This document shows positions 41,132 to 49,199 of a DNA stretch of 64,000 nucleotides, in pieces. This stretch comes from an uncultured Muribaculaceae bacterium (GTDB lineage: Bacteria; Bacteroidota; Bacteroidia; Bacteroidales; Muribaculaceae): NCBI GenBank assembly GCA_910587235.1, contig CAJUKD010000001.1:62001-126000 (forward strand), written 5' to 3'. The position numbers and the translations under genes are program-made. The notes below the pieces were generated by a model. The model did not search any database. It saw nothing but the letters and a program-made list of their open reading frames with translations, and had not been told where the DNA came from. Each line of letters opens with the position of its first letter. Position 1 is the stretch's first letter.

Positions 41132-42379
41132 TTATTTTTCTCTCATGGCTTCGATTGGCTTGATTTTCATCGATTTCAGGGCCGGGACAGTGCCGGCGGC
41201 ACTGCCGAGGACAAAGAATGTGGCTACGATTACTACGGCCAGCCAGAAACTGATTTCAAAGCCCGGTGCTCCGAAGCCGGGCACGCTTGTTATTTTGTCG
41301 GCGGCGGCAAGGACGATTGTTGCGAACACCACTCCGGAAGTACCGGCAACCAGAGTCAGAAGTACACTTTCGGATAGTATCTGCACCACTATGTCGACAG
41401 GTCTGGCGCCTATGGCACGGCGTATTCCAATCTCGCGCGTGCGCTCCTTGACTATAATCCACATTATGTTTCCGACACCGATCACACCGGCCATCAGCGA
41501 ACCCATGCCGACGAAAAATGCCAGTATTGCCAGGCCGATGAAAAGATTGTTGATGGTTTCGAACATTTCCGATACATCCATGAAGCTTATCGCACTTTCG
41601 TCGGCGGGATGGATAGGATGGTTGAGCGACACGGCGCGGCGTATTCCTTTCTGCAATTCGGCGGGAGTGTGCCCGTCTTCGGCAGTGTATATGAAAAATC
41701 CGTAGCGGTTACCCTCGTTGAATGCTCTCTGGCCTGTGGTGACGGGAATTATGAAAGATTCGTCGATGCGTCCGGCTATGCTTACGTCGCTTTTTTGCGC
41801 TACTACGCCTATTATGCGCATGAACACACCGTTGAGCGATACGTATTGGCCTACCGGAGATTCTCCGGGAAATAGCTCGGACGCCAGATTGCGGCCTATC
41901 ACCGCTACTTTGCGCGCTCGGCTGACGTCACTTTCGTTGATAAGGCGGCCTTCGTCGACGATTGGTTCCATCATACGGAAGTAATCGCTTTCTACTCCTA
42001 TTGTCCGCGTCGATTTGCTGTGGCTGCCGTTGACGGCTGTCACAGATCGGCTGTTCACGGGCGTAGACATGGCTATGTGCGGCACCGTGCGGCGTATGTT
42101 GGCTACATCGCGGTCGTCGAGTTGTACTGTCATGCCTTTGTTGAACCCGCGGTAGGCTATACTTGTCGTTCCGGTGAATGCGCCGCCGGTGTTTGTGGCG
42201 AATCCTGCGAACTGGCGCCGCATGATTCCTTCGAGTCCTTGCGAACCGCCGAGCAGCATGGCGAGCATTGCCGTGCCCCAGAAGATTCCGAATGCCGTAA
42301 GGAGTGTGCGCGTCTTGTTGCGGGCGAGCGTAGCTCCGATTTCGCGCCAGTTCTCTATGTCGAAAATTGCAAGTTTCAT
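41132..42379 (-). CDS. MacB-like ABC transporter permease, first of two
   Basis: A permease of 415 residues without an ATPase domain. Four membrane segments are predicted: one near 25-45 and three in the last third, joined by a large periplasmic MacB_PCD domain (about 50-260) and an FtsX domain whose conserved cytoplasmic loop reads RTREIGIRRAIGA. It begins just after the second permease stop (8 bases). In MacB the ATPase is fused; here it is separate, a common arrangement in Bacteroidetes. Substrate is unknown. Confidence 0.92.
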   Translation of the reverse strand: MKLAIFDIENWREIGATLARNKTRTLLTAFGIFWGTAMLAMLLGGSQGLEGIMRRQFAGFATNTGGAFTGTTSIAYRGFNKGMTVQLDDRDVANIRRTVPHIAMSTPVNSRSVTAVNGSHSKSTRTIGVESDYFRMMEPIVDEGRLINESDVSRARKVAVIGRNLASELFPGESPVGQYVSLNGVFMRIIGVVAQKSDVSIAGRIDESFIIPVTTGQRAFNEGNRYGFFIYTAEDGHTPAELQKGIRRAVSLNHPIHPADESAISFMDVSEMFETINNLFIGLAILAFFVGMGSLMAGVIGVGNIMWIIVKERTREIGIRRAIGARPVDIVVQILSESVLLTLVAGTSGVVFATIVLAAADKITSVPGFGAPGFEISFWLAVVIVATFFVLGSAAGTVPALKSMKIKPIEAMREK

Positions 42380-42387
42380 GATTCAGG

Positions 42388-43605
42388 CTATTCGTCGCGC
42401 AGAGCTTCCACGGGTTTGACTTTTGTCGCTTTTATGGCGGGGAAGAGTCCGGCCATGGTGCCGGCCACCACCAGTGCGAGTGTTACTTTAAGAGCCATGG
42501 CCACGTCGACTGTCGGATCCTTGAAGTCGTTCGAGTTGCCTATAAGCATATCTATGATCTGTAGCACGACCATGCCGGCCACAAGGCCGATATATCCGAA
42601 AAGCGAAGTTATAGCCACGCTTTCGGCCACGACCTGACCGAGGATCGAACGCGGTTTGGCGCCGAGGGCGCGTCGTATGCCTATCTCGTGTGTGCGTTCG
42701 CGGACGCTGACGAACATGATGTTGCTCACTCCTACGATTCCCGTCAGCAGGGTGAACAGGCCGATCAGCCATACGGCGAGGTCGAGATAGCCGAGTCCCC
42801 GGCGTGCGGTTATGTTCTGGGTGAAGGCATTCCATATCCATACGGCGTTATTGTCATGCGGATTGAAACTGTGGCTGCGTGCCAGTGTGGCTCGAATCTC
42901 TTTTTCGGCCTGTTCGCCTTCTTCGAGGGTCGATATATTGCGGACTGTCACTTCGAGTTCATAGGCTTCGTTCCCGTTGCCGGTTATACCTTTGAGTGTG
43001 GAATAGGGCACGTAGGTCTGGCTGCGCCAGCGGTGGTCGTAGATTCCGACTACGGTCCATGCTATGCCCATTGATGATACGGTCTTTCCCAGAGCCGAAA
43101 CCTCGTCGCCAAACATCAGGCGGGCGTTGCGGGCGTGGAGCACCATCACCTTGCGTTGCTCTTTCATGTCGGGAACGTTTATGAAGCGGCCGTGCAGTAT
43201 CTTCACTTCATCGGAATTCATGGCTTCGGGATATACGGCGTTGAAGCCGCCCGAAATATGTCCCTTGGGTCCGATGATGGATGAAGTGTCGTTCGACGAA
43301 TATGCGATCACGCGCTCGACGCTGTGGCGGTTCTCGTTTTTCACCTTGTGGACATCGTCGTCGCTGAGGTCTATCGAGCGGCCGTCCTTGTAGCCTTTGA
43401 ATGGCATTGACGTATATCCGCCCCAGACGGTTATTCGGTCCTTGTGGTTTGCGGTGTTGCTCTCGAAAGAGTTGTAGACTCCACGCGACACACCGAGCAG
43501 TATTATGAGCATGAATATGCCCCATGCCACCGACAGTCCGGTGAGCACCGTGCGTGTGCGGTTGTTGCGCAGAGTCTGCCGTATTTCGCGTACGAGGTCA
43601 AGCAT
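42388..43605 (-). CDS. MacB-like ABC transporter permease, second of two
   Basis: Same layout as its neighbour: 405 residues, N-terminal helix near 20-40, periplasmic MacB_PCD domain, and three C-terminal helices with the FtsX-type loop RTHEIGIRRALGAKP. The two permeases are clearly paralogues and probably form a heterodimer on one ATPase dimer. The start codon overlaps the end of the ATPase gene by 8 bases, showing translational coupling. Confidence 0.92.
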   Translation of the reverse strand: MLDLVREIRQTLRNNRTRTVLTGLSVAWGIFMLIILLGVSRGVYNSFESNTANHKDRITVWGGYTSMPFKGYKDGRSIDLSDDDVHKVKNENRHSVERVIAYSSNDTSSIIGPKGHISGGFNAVYPEAMNSDEVKILHGRFINVPDMKEQRKVMVLHARNARLMFGDEVSALGKTVSSMGIAWTVVGIYDHRWRSQTYVPYSTLKGITGNGNEAYELEVTVRNISTLEEGEQAEKEIRATLARSHSFNPHDNNAVWIWNAFTQNITARRGLGYLDLAVWLIGLFTLLTGIVGVSNIMFVSVRERTHEIGIRRALGAKPRSILGQVVAESVAITSLFGYIGLVAGMVVLQIIDMLIGNSNDFKDPTVDVAMALKVTLALVVAGTMAGLFPAIKATKVKPVEALRDE

Positions 43606-44275
43606 TTTTTTCGTCGGAATTGGTTATCATGCCATCGGATATGCGGATTATGCGATTCGTTGCCGCGCCTACTCCCGGGTCGTGGGTGACTATTACGGTA
43701 GTCATGCCTTCGGCATTGAGGTCGCGGAACACCTGCATTACTTCCTGCGACGTGTGGGAATCGAGTGCTCCTGTCGGCTCGTCGGCAAGTATTATGGACG
43801 GATGTGTCACAAGTGCGCGGGCTATGGCTACGCGCTGTTTCTGGCCGCCGGACATTTCTCCCGGCAGGTGATGCGCGCGGTCGGCGAGTCCCATGCGTTC
43901 GAGCTGTTCCATGGCCATGGCATTGCGTTTTCGGCGCGACACACCCTGATAGAACAGCGGCAATGCCACGTTCTCAAGCGCGTTTTTGTAGCCGATAAGA
44001 TTGAACGACTGGAATACGAAGCCTATCATGCGGTTGCGTAGTTCGGCGGCGCGGTTTTCGTTAAGGTCTTTGACAAGAACTCCGTCGAGGTGGTAGTCGC
44101 CGCTGTCGTAATTGTCGAGTATGCCGAGTATGTTCAGCAATGTTGATTTACCGGAACCTGACGCACCCATTATGGCCACCAGTTCGCCGCGTGCTATATC
44201 GAGGTCGATGTTTTTCAAGACATGCAGGGGAACTATGCCGGGATATGTCTTGTTGACCTTGCGGAGTTTAATCAT
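43598..44275 (-). CDS. ABC transporter ATPase (MacB/LolD type)
   Basis: The 225-residue motor of the export operon. Walker A is GASGSGKST at 37-45, the signature is MSGGQKQRV at about 141, Walker B is IILADEPTGALDS, with a switch His in VTHDP. It is the first gene of a six-gene minus-strand operon (ATPase, permease, permease, adaptor, TolC, DUF2007), a complete tripartite pump. LolD-like ATPases drive either lipoprotein release or macrolide/peptide efflux; with MacA and TolC partners the latter is more likely. I saw no -7 box upstream of it. Confidence 0.94.
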   Translation of the reverse strand: MIKLRKVNKTYPGIVPLHVLKNIDLDIARGELVAIMGASGSGKSTLLNILGILDNYDSGDYHLDGVLVKDLNENRAAELRNRMIGFVFQSFNLIGYKNALENVALPLFYQGVSRRKRNAMAMEQLERMGLADRAHHLPGEMSGGQKQRVAIARALVTHPSIILADEPTGALDSHTSQEVMQVFRDLNAEGMTTVIVTHDPGVGAATNRIIRISDGMITNSDEKNA

Positions 44276-44374
44276 CGTCGTTTTTTATAGGAGTTCGATT
44301 GTAGATTATTAATTACGTGTTTTATATCTTAGACGCATTCAATGATGAAATATTACACATCACGGTGAAAAAAT

Positions 44375-44423
44375 AAAAAAGAAAGAGCGAAAAACGTCAT
44401 TGGTCATTCGCTCTTTCTTTTTT
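44375..44423. terminator. Bidirectional terminator near the end of tyrS
   Basis: AAAAAAGAAAGAGCGAA pairs with TTCGCTCTTTCTTTTTT. It has A/T tracts on both sides and terminates tyrS on the minus strand. Confidence 0.85.
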
Positions 44424-44439
44424 ATATGTCTGCTGTCGT

Positions 44440-45735
44440 TTATTTTGCGATAAGCAGGAAGTAGTTCTTTTTGCCTTTCTGGACAATGATGTAACGGTCG
44501 TTCAGAAGCATGGATTCCGAAGCGGTGGCCATCGGGTCGGTCACTTTCTCCTTGTTGATGGAGAATCCTCCCTGTTGCATGAGTTTGCGCATTTCAGCTT
44601 TGGAGGGGAATACGGCTGCTTTATCGGTGAGCAGGTCGGCAAGGCGTATGCCTGCGGCGATGTCGGCTCGGCTGACTTCGAAAGTGGGGACACCTTCGAA
44701 CACGGCCAGAAGTGTGTCTTCGTTGATTCGATGCAGGATGTCCGATGCCTTGTTGCTGAAAAGGATCTGCGATGCCTCGACTGCGGCTTCGTATTCTTCG
44801 GCGCTGTGTACCATGGTCGTGATTTCCTTTGCCAGGCGTTTCTGCAGAGGACGGAGGCCCGGGTCGGCGTGCTGTTCGGCAATAAGATTTTCGATTTCTT
44901 CACGTGAGAGTTCGGTGAAAATCTTGATGTATTTTTCCGCATCGGTGTCGGATACGTTAAGCCAGAACTGGTAGAATTTGTATGGCGACGTGTAGCGGGA
45001 ATCGAGCCATACGTTTCCGCTTTCGGTCTTGCCGAATTTGCCTCCGTCGGCTTTCGTTATCAGAGGACAGGTAAGGGCGAAAACATTTTCTTCGCCTTCG
45101 ACGCGCCTGATAAGTTCGGTGCCGGTTGTCATATTTCCCCACTGGTCCGATCCTCCAAGCTGCAGACGGCAGTTTTTGTCGCGGTAGAGGTGGAGAAAGT
45201 CGTAGCCCTGGAGAAGCTGGTAGCTGAATTCGGTGAACGACATTCCCTGCTGGGAGTCGCCGGCCAGGCGTTTTTTTACGGAATCCTTGGCCATCATGTA
45301 GTTGACGGTGATGTGCTTGCCTATATCGCGGATGAAATCGAGGAAGCCGTAGCCTTTCATCCAGTCGTAATTGTTGACGAGTTCGGCGGAATTCGGTGCG
45401 TCGGAGTCGAAATCGAGGAATTTTGCAAGCTGGCGTTTGATTGCTTCCTGGTTGTGGCGCAGGGTCTGCTCGTCGATAAGCTTGCGTTCCTGGCTTTTCA
45501 TCGACGGGTCGCCTATCATGCCTGTGGCACCTCCGACCAGTGCTATGGGTTTATGCCCCGAGCGCTGGAAGTGTTTGAGCATCATTACCCCTACGAGGTG
45601 GCCTATGTGAAGGCTGTCGGCAGTCGGGTCGATGCCGAGGTATGCCGTTGTCATTCCTTTTTTGAGCTGTTCGGCGGTTCCCGGCATAACGGTATGGATC
45701 ATGCCGCGCCATGTAAGTTCTTCAATAAAGTCCAT
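44440..45735 (-). CDS. tyrS: Tyrosyl-tRNA synthetase
   Basis: Charges tRNA-Tyr. It is a class I synthetase of 431 residues with HIGH at 43-46 in DSLHIGHLVG and the KMSKS-equivalent in GGKFGKTESG near 230. The C-terminal S4-like RNA-binding region ends in RYIIVQKGKKNYFLL. It follows cdd by 28 bases on the same strand, so the two are probably cotranscribed from the promoter at 46309. No T-box-like leader is present, as expected for Bacteroidetes. Confidence 0.97.
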   Translation of the reverse strand: MDFIEELTWRGMIHTVMPGTAEQLKKGMTTAYLGIDPTADSLHIGHLVGVMMLKHFQRSGHKPIALVGGATGMIGDPSMKSQERKLIDEQTLRHNQEAIKRQLAKFLDFDSDAPNSAELVNNYDWMKGYGFLDFIRDIGKHITVNYMMAKDSVKKRLAGDSQQGMSFTEFSYQLLQGYDFLHLYRDKNCRLQLGGSDQWGNMTTGTELIRRVEGEENVFALTCPLITKADGGKFGKTESGNVWLDSRYTSPYKFYQFWLNVSDTDAEKYIKIFTELSREEIENLIAEQHADPGLRPLQKRLAKEITTMVHSAEEYEAAVEASQILFSNKASDILHRINEDTLLAVFEGVPTFEVSRADIAAGIRLADLLTDKAAVFPSKAEMRKLMQQGGFSINKEKVTDPMATASESMLLNDRYIIVQKGKKNYFLLIAK

Positions 45736-45763
45736 TTAAAGAATATGATATGATGGGATTAAT

Positions 45764-46237
45764 TTAGAATTCGGTAAAAGCGAGCGGCAGCAGCATTCTT
45801 ACGGAAGGAATAACGTAGGTGGCCTCGCTTCCGTAGAGGATCACTTCGACGTCGTGGCCTGCAAGCATTTCGTATTCCAGAAGCGACTGTCGGCATGCTC
45901 CGCAAGGTGCTGTCGGAATGGCTGTGAATTCGCCGTCGGTACCTCGCGCGGCTATGGCAATGCGGACAAAATGCGCGTCAGGGTAGTGTGCTCCGGCATA
46001 GAAGCAAGCCGAGCGTTCGGCGCATGTCCCTGAGGGATAAGCCACGTTCTCCTGATTGGCGCCGGTGACAATTTCTCCGTTGTCAAGCTCGATGGCGGCT
46101 CCTACACGGAAATGGCTGTAGGGTGAATATGAGCGGGAAGTGGCTTCGCAGGCCAGGTCGACCAGATGGCGGCGCTGTTCGTCCAGTTCGTCGCAGGAAA
46201 AAGATTTTACCGGAATTATGATGTTGAAATCTTTCAT
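45764..46237 (-). CDS. cdd: Cytidine deaminase
   Basis: Turns cytidine or deoxycytidine into uridine for salvage. It is the homotetrameric type, of 157 residues. The zinc site is complete: C72 and catalytic E74 in TCAERSA, and C112 and C115 in PCGACRQ. The substrate-binding residues in VTGANQENVAY are as in the family. Its N-terminal extension up to YSPYSHFRVGAA is normal. It heads a two-gene unit with tyrS. Confidence 0.95.
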   Translation of the reverse strand: MKDFNIIIPVKSFSCDELDEQRRHLVDLACEATSRSYSPYSHFRVGAAIELDNGEIVTGANQENVAYPSGTCAERSACFYAGAHYPDAHFVRIAIAARGTDGEFTAIPTAPCGACRQSLLEYEMLAGHDVEVILYGSEATYVIPSVRMLLPLAFTEF

Positions 46238-46308
46238 GTGTGGCTTTTTTTATTGTGACGGCAGAGCATGCCTGTTGTAATTATAACAAGCTTGGCATCT
46301 TAAGTTCT

Positions 46309-46317
46309 GCAAAGTTA
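46309..46317 (-). promoter_or_regulatory. -7 promoter box for cdd-tyrS
   Basis: Minus strand reads TAACTTTGC, an exact fit, about 70 bases before the cdd ATG. It is divergent from the box at 46379. Confidence 0.55.
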
Positions 46318-46378
46318 CGTCTTTAATATATAAAATGAAAATTCTCCGAAAAAATTTTTATATATGGGGAAAAGGCCG

Positions 46379-46387
46379 TAATTTTGC
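46379..46387 (+). promoter_or_regulatory. -7 promoter box for the TPR membrane protein
   Basis: TAATTTTGC, an exact fit; transcription would start near 46390 with a leader of about 70 bases. Confidence 0.55.
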
Positions 46388-46461
46388 AATTCGTAAGCGC
46401 ATAGTGGCCGAATGCCGTATGTGCGTATAAAACAGGAAAAATCAAAACATCAACAATATCA

Positions 46462-47109
46462 ATGGAAAATCCCAATGTAACTCCTCAGCAGACCGATCGT
46501 GCTGAAGAAATCGTGGCCAAGGCCAAAGCAAACAAGAAAACGGTTTATGGTGTTCTTATCGCTGCAGCTGTGATTGTTGCGGCAGTCATCATCTATATAA
46601 ACGTTGCAGCCGCCGGAAGCCGCAAGGCCGACGACGCTATCGCCAAAGCCGACATGGAGCAGAACGATTCCATCGCCACTTCCCTTTATGCCGAGGCTGC
46701 CAAAGCCGGTTACAAGAGCGGCAACCGCGCTAAAGTAGAGATGGGCATACGTCTTTTTAACGATGGCAAATATGAAGAAGCCATCAAATATCTCGACGAT
46801 GCCGACATCAAGGACGATATCGTGGCTGCGGGCGTATACTCTCTCAAAGGCGACTGCTATGTGAATCTCGACAAGAACGCCGACGCTCTGAAGTGCTATG
46901 ACAAGGCCATCGGCACTGCCGACGGAAACACACAGCTTGTTCCTCTCTTCCTTGTCAAGAAGGCAAACGTATACCGTGCCGAAGGCGACTATGCGAAAGA
47001 AGCTGCCGCTTACAAAGAGCTGATCGACGAATATCCCGAATACGTCCGTGCATCGCAGACCGATATTCGCAAATTCTACGAACGCGCACAGGCTCAGGCT
47101 GCGAAGTAA
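46462..47109 (+). CDS. Membrane-anchored TPR protein (YfgM-like)
   Basis: A 215-residue protein with a short cytoplasmic N-terminus, one transmembrane helix at about 28-50 (VYGVLIAAAVIVAAVIIY), and a periplasmic helical part at 55-210 with about three tetratricopeptide repeats, such as FNDGKYEEAIKYLDDA and GDCYVNLDKNADALKCYDKA. This size and layout match YfgM/YtfP-type helpers of secreted-protein folding in many Bacteroidetes. A partner is not obvious in the neighbourhood. It is flanked by its own promoter box and a hairpin. Confidence 0.8.
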   Translation: MENPNVTPQQTDRAEEIVAKAKANKKTVYGVLIAAAVIVAAVIIYINVAAAGSRKADDAIAKADMEQNDSIATSLYAEAAKAGYKSGNRAKVEMGIRLFNDGKYEEAIKYLDDADIKDDIVAAGVYSLKGDCYVNLDKNADALKCYDKAIGTADGNTQLVPLFLVKKANVYRAEGDYAKEAAAYKELIDEYPEYVRASQTDIRKFYERAQAQAAK

Positions 47110-47144
47110 GCGCCGCCTACGGACTTGAGTCCGGCAATGATAAA

Positions 47145-47178
47145 AAAGGCGCTGTGCCGTAACGGGCATGGTGCCTTT
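47145..47178 (+). terminator. Terminator after the TPR gene
   Basis: AAAGGCGCTGTGCC pairs with GGCATGGTGCCTTT with wobbles. A second small hairpin, CGGACT-TG-AGTCCG, precedes it at 47120. Confidence 0.6.
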
Positions 47179-47205
47179 CCTATATAATTATATAAGAGAC
47201 GGTCA

Positions 47206-48585
47206 GTGGACAACAATATCGCAAATTCTTCGGAACGCCTTGCGCGCCTCGCTTCGGCGCCTGTCGGGCGCCTGTTGTGGGACTACAGTCTTCCGGCGGT
47301 GGTCGGGATGCTTGTGATGTCGCTTTATAATGTCATCGACCGTATATTCATCGGCCAGGGCGTAGGTCCGGAGGCAATCGCGGGACTTGCCATAACGTTT
47401 CCGCTGATGAACCTCGCAACGGCAGTCGGAGTCCTTGTCGGCGTTGGCTCTTCCGCAAGAATATCCATCGTTCTCGGAGCGGGCGATCGTGAACAAGCCA
47501 ATCTGATACTTGGAAATGCGCTTACGCTTACCTTTGTAAACGCTGCTGTCTACATAGCGCTGTTCGCCATATTCCTTGAACCGGTGTTGCGGGCTTTCGG
47601 TGCCTCCGACGCCACGCTTCCTTATGCGCGCGATTTTATACTTTATCTGTTGCCGGGGCTGCTTATGACTAATCTGGCCTATGGTTTGAACAATATAATG
47701 CGTGCTTCCGGATACCCCTCGCGAGCCATGTTCACGATGCTCATTGGCGCGTTGACCAACCTGTTGCTCGCCCCGCTGTTCATTTTTGTTTTCGGCATGG
47801 GGATAAAAGGGGCGGCTATCGCTACGGATATAGCCATGGGAGTGTCGGCCGTTTTCGTGATGGCTCACTTTTTCAGGCGTGACTCGCTTGTGCGTTTCAC
47901 TCCCCGCACTTATGCCCTTAAATGGCCTGTGGTGCTCTCCATCATATCCATCGGTGCAGCTCCCGCGCTGGTGAATGCCGCCGCTTGTTTTATCAATGTC
48001 ATAATCAACACTACGCTTTATCGCTATGGTGGAGATAACGCCGTGGGAGCCGCAGGCATATTCACAACCTATGCGTCGCTTCTGACCACGATAGTACTCG
48101 GTATATGCCAGGGCATGCAGCCCATTGTCGGTTATAACTATGGAGCCGGTTCTGTCGGGCGCCTGCGGCGTGTGTATCTGATTGCAGTCGGGGTGTCGAC
48201 GCTGATTACGGCTATCGGTTCGCTTGTAGGCACATGTTTTCCCGAAAGTGTCGCCGCCATGTTCACCACCGACACACTTTTGCAGCAGAACACTGTCCGA
48301 GCACTGTCGTTGTCAATGATGGCATTCTCCGTTGTCGGCTTCCAGATTATAACCACCGCATTTTTCCAAAGCATAGGTAAAGCCTCTCAGTCGATATTTC
48401 TGAGTCTTACCCGTCAGGTTCTGTTTCTTATACCTCTGCTGCTTGTCATGCCTGACCGCTTCGGGCTTGACGGAGTGTGGCTTGCGTTTCCAAGCTCCGA
48501 CATTATAGCCACGGCTGTCGCATTGCTTATGGTCGTGCTGCAATTCAAGATAATAGAACGTTCATTCAAGAAAAAATCATGTTAG
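47206..48585 (+). CDS. MATE-family multidrug/metabolite exporter
   Basis: A twelve-helix inner-membrane antiporter of 459 residues. The start is GTG at 47206. The N-lobe and C-lobe each show the family pattern of glycine-rich helices; GPEAIAGLAITFPLMNL near 55 and GMQPIVGYNYGAG near 305 are characteristic of MATE proteins. The drug or metabolite cannot be named. Its last codons overlap the ATG of ruvA by 7 bases, so the two genes are translated together. Confidence 0.92.
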   Translation: MDNNIANSSERLARLASAPVGRLLWDYSLPAVVGMLVMSLYNVIDRIFIGQGVGPEAIAGLAITFPLMNLATAVGVLVGVGSSARISIVLGAGDREQANLILGNALTLTFVNAAVYIALFAIFLEPVLRAFGASDATLPYARDFILYLLPGLLMTNLAYGLNNIMRASGYPSRAMFTMLIGALTNLLLAPLFIFVFGMGIKGAAIATDIAMGVSAVFVMAHFFRRDSLVRFTPRTYALKWPVVLSIISIGAAPALVNAAACFINVIINTTLYRYGGDNAVGAAGIFTTYASLLTTIVLGICQGMQPIVGYNYGAGSVGRLRRVYLIAVGVSTLITAIGSLVGTCFPESVAAMFTTDTLLQQNTVRALSLSMMAFSVVGFQIITTAFFQSIGKASQSIFLSLTRQVLFLIPLLLVMPDRFGLDGVWLAFPSSDIIATAVALLMVVLQFKIIERSFKKKSC

Positions 48586-49163
48586 AATATATCCGTGGCG
48601 AGATAGCCACTCTCAATCCTGCCGTCGTGGTGCTTGAAACCCGTGCAGGCCTTGCTTATCTTCTTCATATTTCATTATCCACATTTTCGGCTCTTGAAAA
48701 CTCTAAGGACGCGAAACTTTTTGTCCACGAGGTAATCCGCGACGATGCATGGCTACTCTACGGCTTTGCTGCGGAACGCGAGCGTGAGATCTTCCGTTCG
48801 CTGATAGGTGTGTCGGGCGTAGGGGCGGCTACTGCAATTATAATCCTGTCGTCGTTCAGCCCCGATGAACTGGCGCAGACCATAGCTTCCGGCGACGTAA
48901 AACGTCTGAAAAGTGTCAAAGGCATAGGTGCGAAAACAGCCGAGCGCATAATTGTTGACTTGCGGGATAAAATAAAACCTGCCGACGACACGTTATTATT
49001 ACAGCCGCAAGCCACGTCCGACGCATTCGACGAAGCTCTGGCAGCGCTGACTATGCTTGGTTTCGACCGCAAGCATAGCCAGAAAGTGCTGAAACAGCTT
49101 TTCGACGCTGTCCCCGCCATTAAGGTGGAACAGGCCATAAAACAAGCGCTGACAATGATGTAG
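48579..49163 (+). CDS. ruvA: Holliday junction DNA helicase subunit RuvA
   Basis: Binds four-way junctions and loads RuvB. The ATG at 48579 gives 194 residues beginning MLEYIRGEIATL, a classic RuvA opening. Domain II has two helix-hairpin-helix motifs, GVSGVGAATA and VKGIGAKTAERI. The C-terminal domain III that touches RuvB follows after a linker of about 20 residues. It precedes sprA by 36 bases; ruvA-sprA adjacency is common in Bacteroidetes, which supports both calls. Confidence 0.96.
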   Translation: MLEYIRGEIATLNPAVVVLETRAGLAYLLHISLSTFSALENSKDAKLFVHEVIRDDAWLLYGFAAEREREIFRSLIGVSGVGAATAIIILSSFSPDELAQTIASGDVKRLKSVKGIGAKTAERIIVDLRDKIKPADDTLLLQPQATSDAFDEALAALTMLGFDRKHSQKVLKQLFDAVPAIKVEQAIKQALTMM

Positions 49164-49199
49164 CGCTTCTGCGCGCCGGCGCGGCCACGCACATCGTCA